A DNA stretch of 9,457 bases from Acidimicrobiaceae bacterium (GTDB lineage: Bacteria; Actinomycetota; Acidimicrobiia; Acidimicrobiales; RAAP-2): positions 6,990-16,446 of the forward strand of contig PLCI01000008.1 of the NCBI GenBank assembly GCA_003135595.1, in the 5' to 3' direction. Every line of letters starts with the position of its first letter. Positions within the stretch are counted from its first letter, which is position 1. A program made the position numbers and the translations under genes. This document shows positions 9,033-9,457 of this stretch, piece after piece. Below the pieces are notes generated by a model that did not search any database, was not told the origin of the DNA, and worked only from the letters and a program-made list of their open reading frames with translations.

Positions 9033-9457
9033 TGTCCCATGCCGACGCCCTGGGCACGCTGGAGCTGCTTGCCCTCGGTCTGCAGGCTCGGGGCGATCAT
9101 GACCTCGGCCTTCTGGAACTCCTTCAGCGTCTCGTACCCGCAGGTCGCCATGGCCGTGCGGAGCGCGCCGAAGAGGTTCATGCGCCCGTCGTTCTCGTGG
9201 GCCGGTCCGAGCAGGATCTCTCGCAGCGAGCCTCGCACGCCCGTGCGAACGCGTGCGCCCCGAGGCAGCGTCGGGTGGAACGTCGCCATCCCCCAGTGGT
9301 AGCCGCGCGCGGGCGCCTCGACCGCGCTCGAGAGCGGCGAGCCGATCATGACGGCGTCCGCGCCGCAAGCGATCGCCTTGGCGACGTCGCCGCCCTTCGA
9401 GATCCCGCCGTCGGCGATCACGTGGACGTAGACGCCCGTCTCGTCGAGGTGGCGCAT
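9029..9457 (-). CDS. guaB3: GuaB3-family IMP dehydrogenase-related protein, C-terminal part
   Basis: Only the last 142 residues lie in the window; the 5' end, including the catalytic Cys loop, is beyond the right edge, and the Met at the edge is internal. IADGGI (14-19) and GADAVMIGSPLS (32-43) are the phosphate-binding part of the IMPDH TIM barrel. The stretch ending in PAHENDGRMNLFGALRTAM and CGYETLKEFQKAEV is typical of GuaB3, the actinobacterial and cyanobacterial paralogue without CBS domains (about 370-390 residues when whole). IMPDH oxidises IMP to XMP, the substrate of GuaA encoded directly downstream, so the context fits. Family assignment is firm from the tail; whether this copy is catalytic cannot be judged here. 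It ends in TGA at 9031-9029, overlapping the guaA start. Confidence 0.92.

Noticed and set aside
9033..9368. Upstream extension of the guaA frame by 112 codons
   Set aside because: It lies entirely inside guaB3 in another frame, is Arg-rich, and is not part of the GuaA family; the TTG at 9032 gives the normal N-terminus.

Overview
The window is GC-rich DNA (roughly two thirds G+C by eye), and every gene I can support lies on the minus strand. The gene set and style (a GuaB3-type IMP dehydrogenase paralogue next to guaA, GTG and TTG starts, overlapping stop/start codons, GC-rich hairpins without a T tail) point to the Actinomycetota. A deep-branching class such as Acidimicrobiia is possible, but that is inference only.

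Reading in the direction of transcription (right to left): 9457-9029 is the C-terminal part of guaB3, which enters from outside the window. 9032-7479 is a complete guaA (GMP synthase) with a TTG start overlapping the guaB3 stop. 7482-5215 is a complete pcrA/uvrD helicase whose GTG start overlaps the guaA stop. These three look like one translationally coupled unit: two purine (GMP) genes followed by a DNA repair helicase.

After a 193-base gap with promoter-like and hairpin sequences comes a 1125-residue secreted subtilase-fold protease (5021-1644). A strong GC-rich hairpin follows its stop codon. Then, after a 217-base gap in total, comes a second protease of the same family (1426-1), which runs off the left edge with its 3' end missing. 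The second copy is easy to overlook because no stop codon falls inside the window. I translated it by hand and its frame is open throughout.

The most interesting feature is the active site of the two proteases. The N-terminal prodomain and general layout look like S8 subtilisins. However, the S8 catalytic Asp position holds Ala, and the catalytic 'HGT' motif is absent. Both copies instead carry Glu-x3-Asp, then Asp in an S-[ST]-G-D-A-G motif, then Ser in GGTSES. This is the residue set of the acid-active S53 serine-carboxyl peptidases (sedolisins). The tandem pair may therefore be extracellular proteases with an S53-like mechanism on an S8-like scaffold. No RNA gene, insertion sequence, CRISPR array or prophage was seen, and no gene-free stretch exceeds 300 bases.
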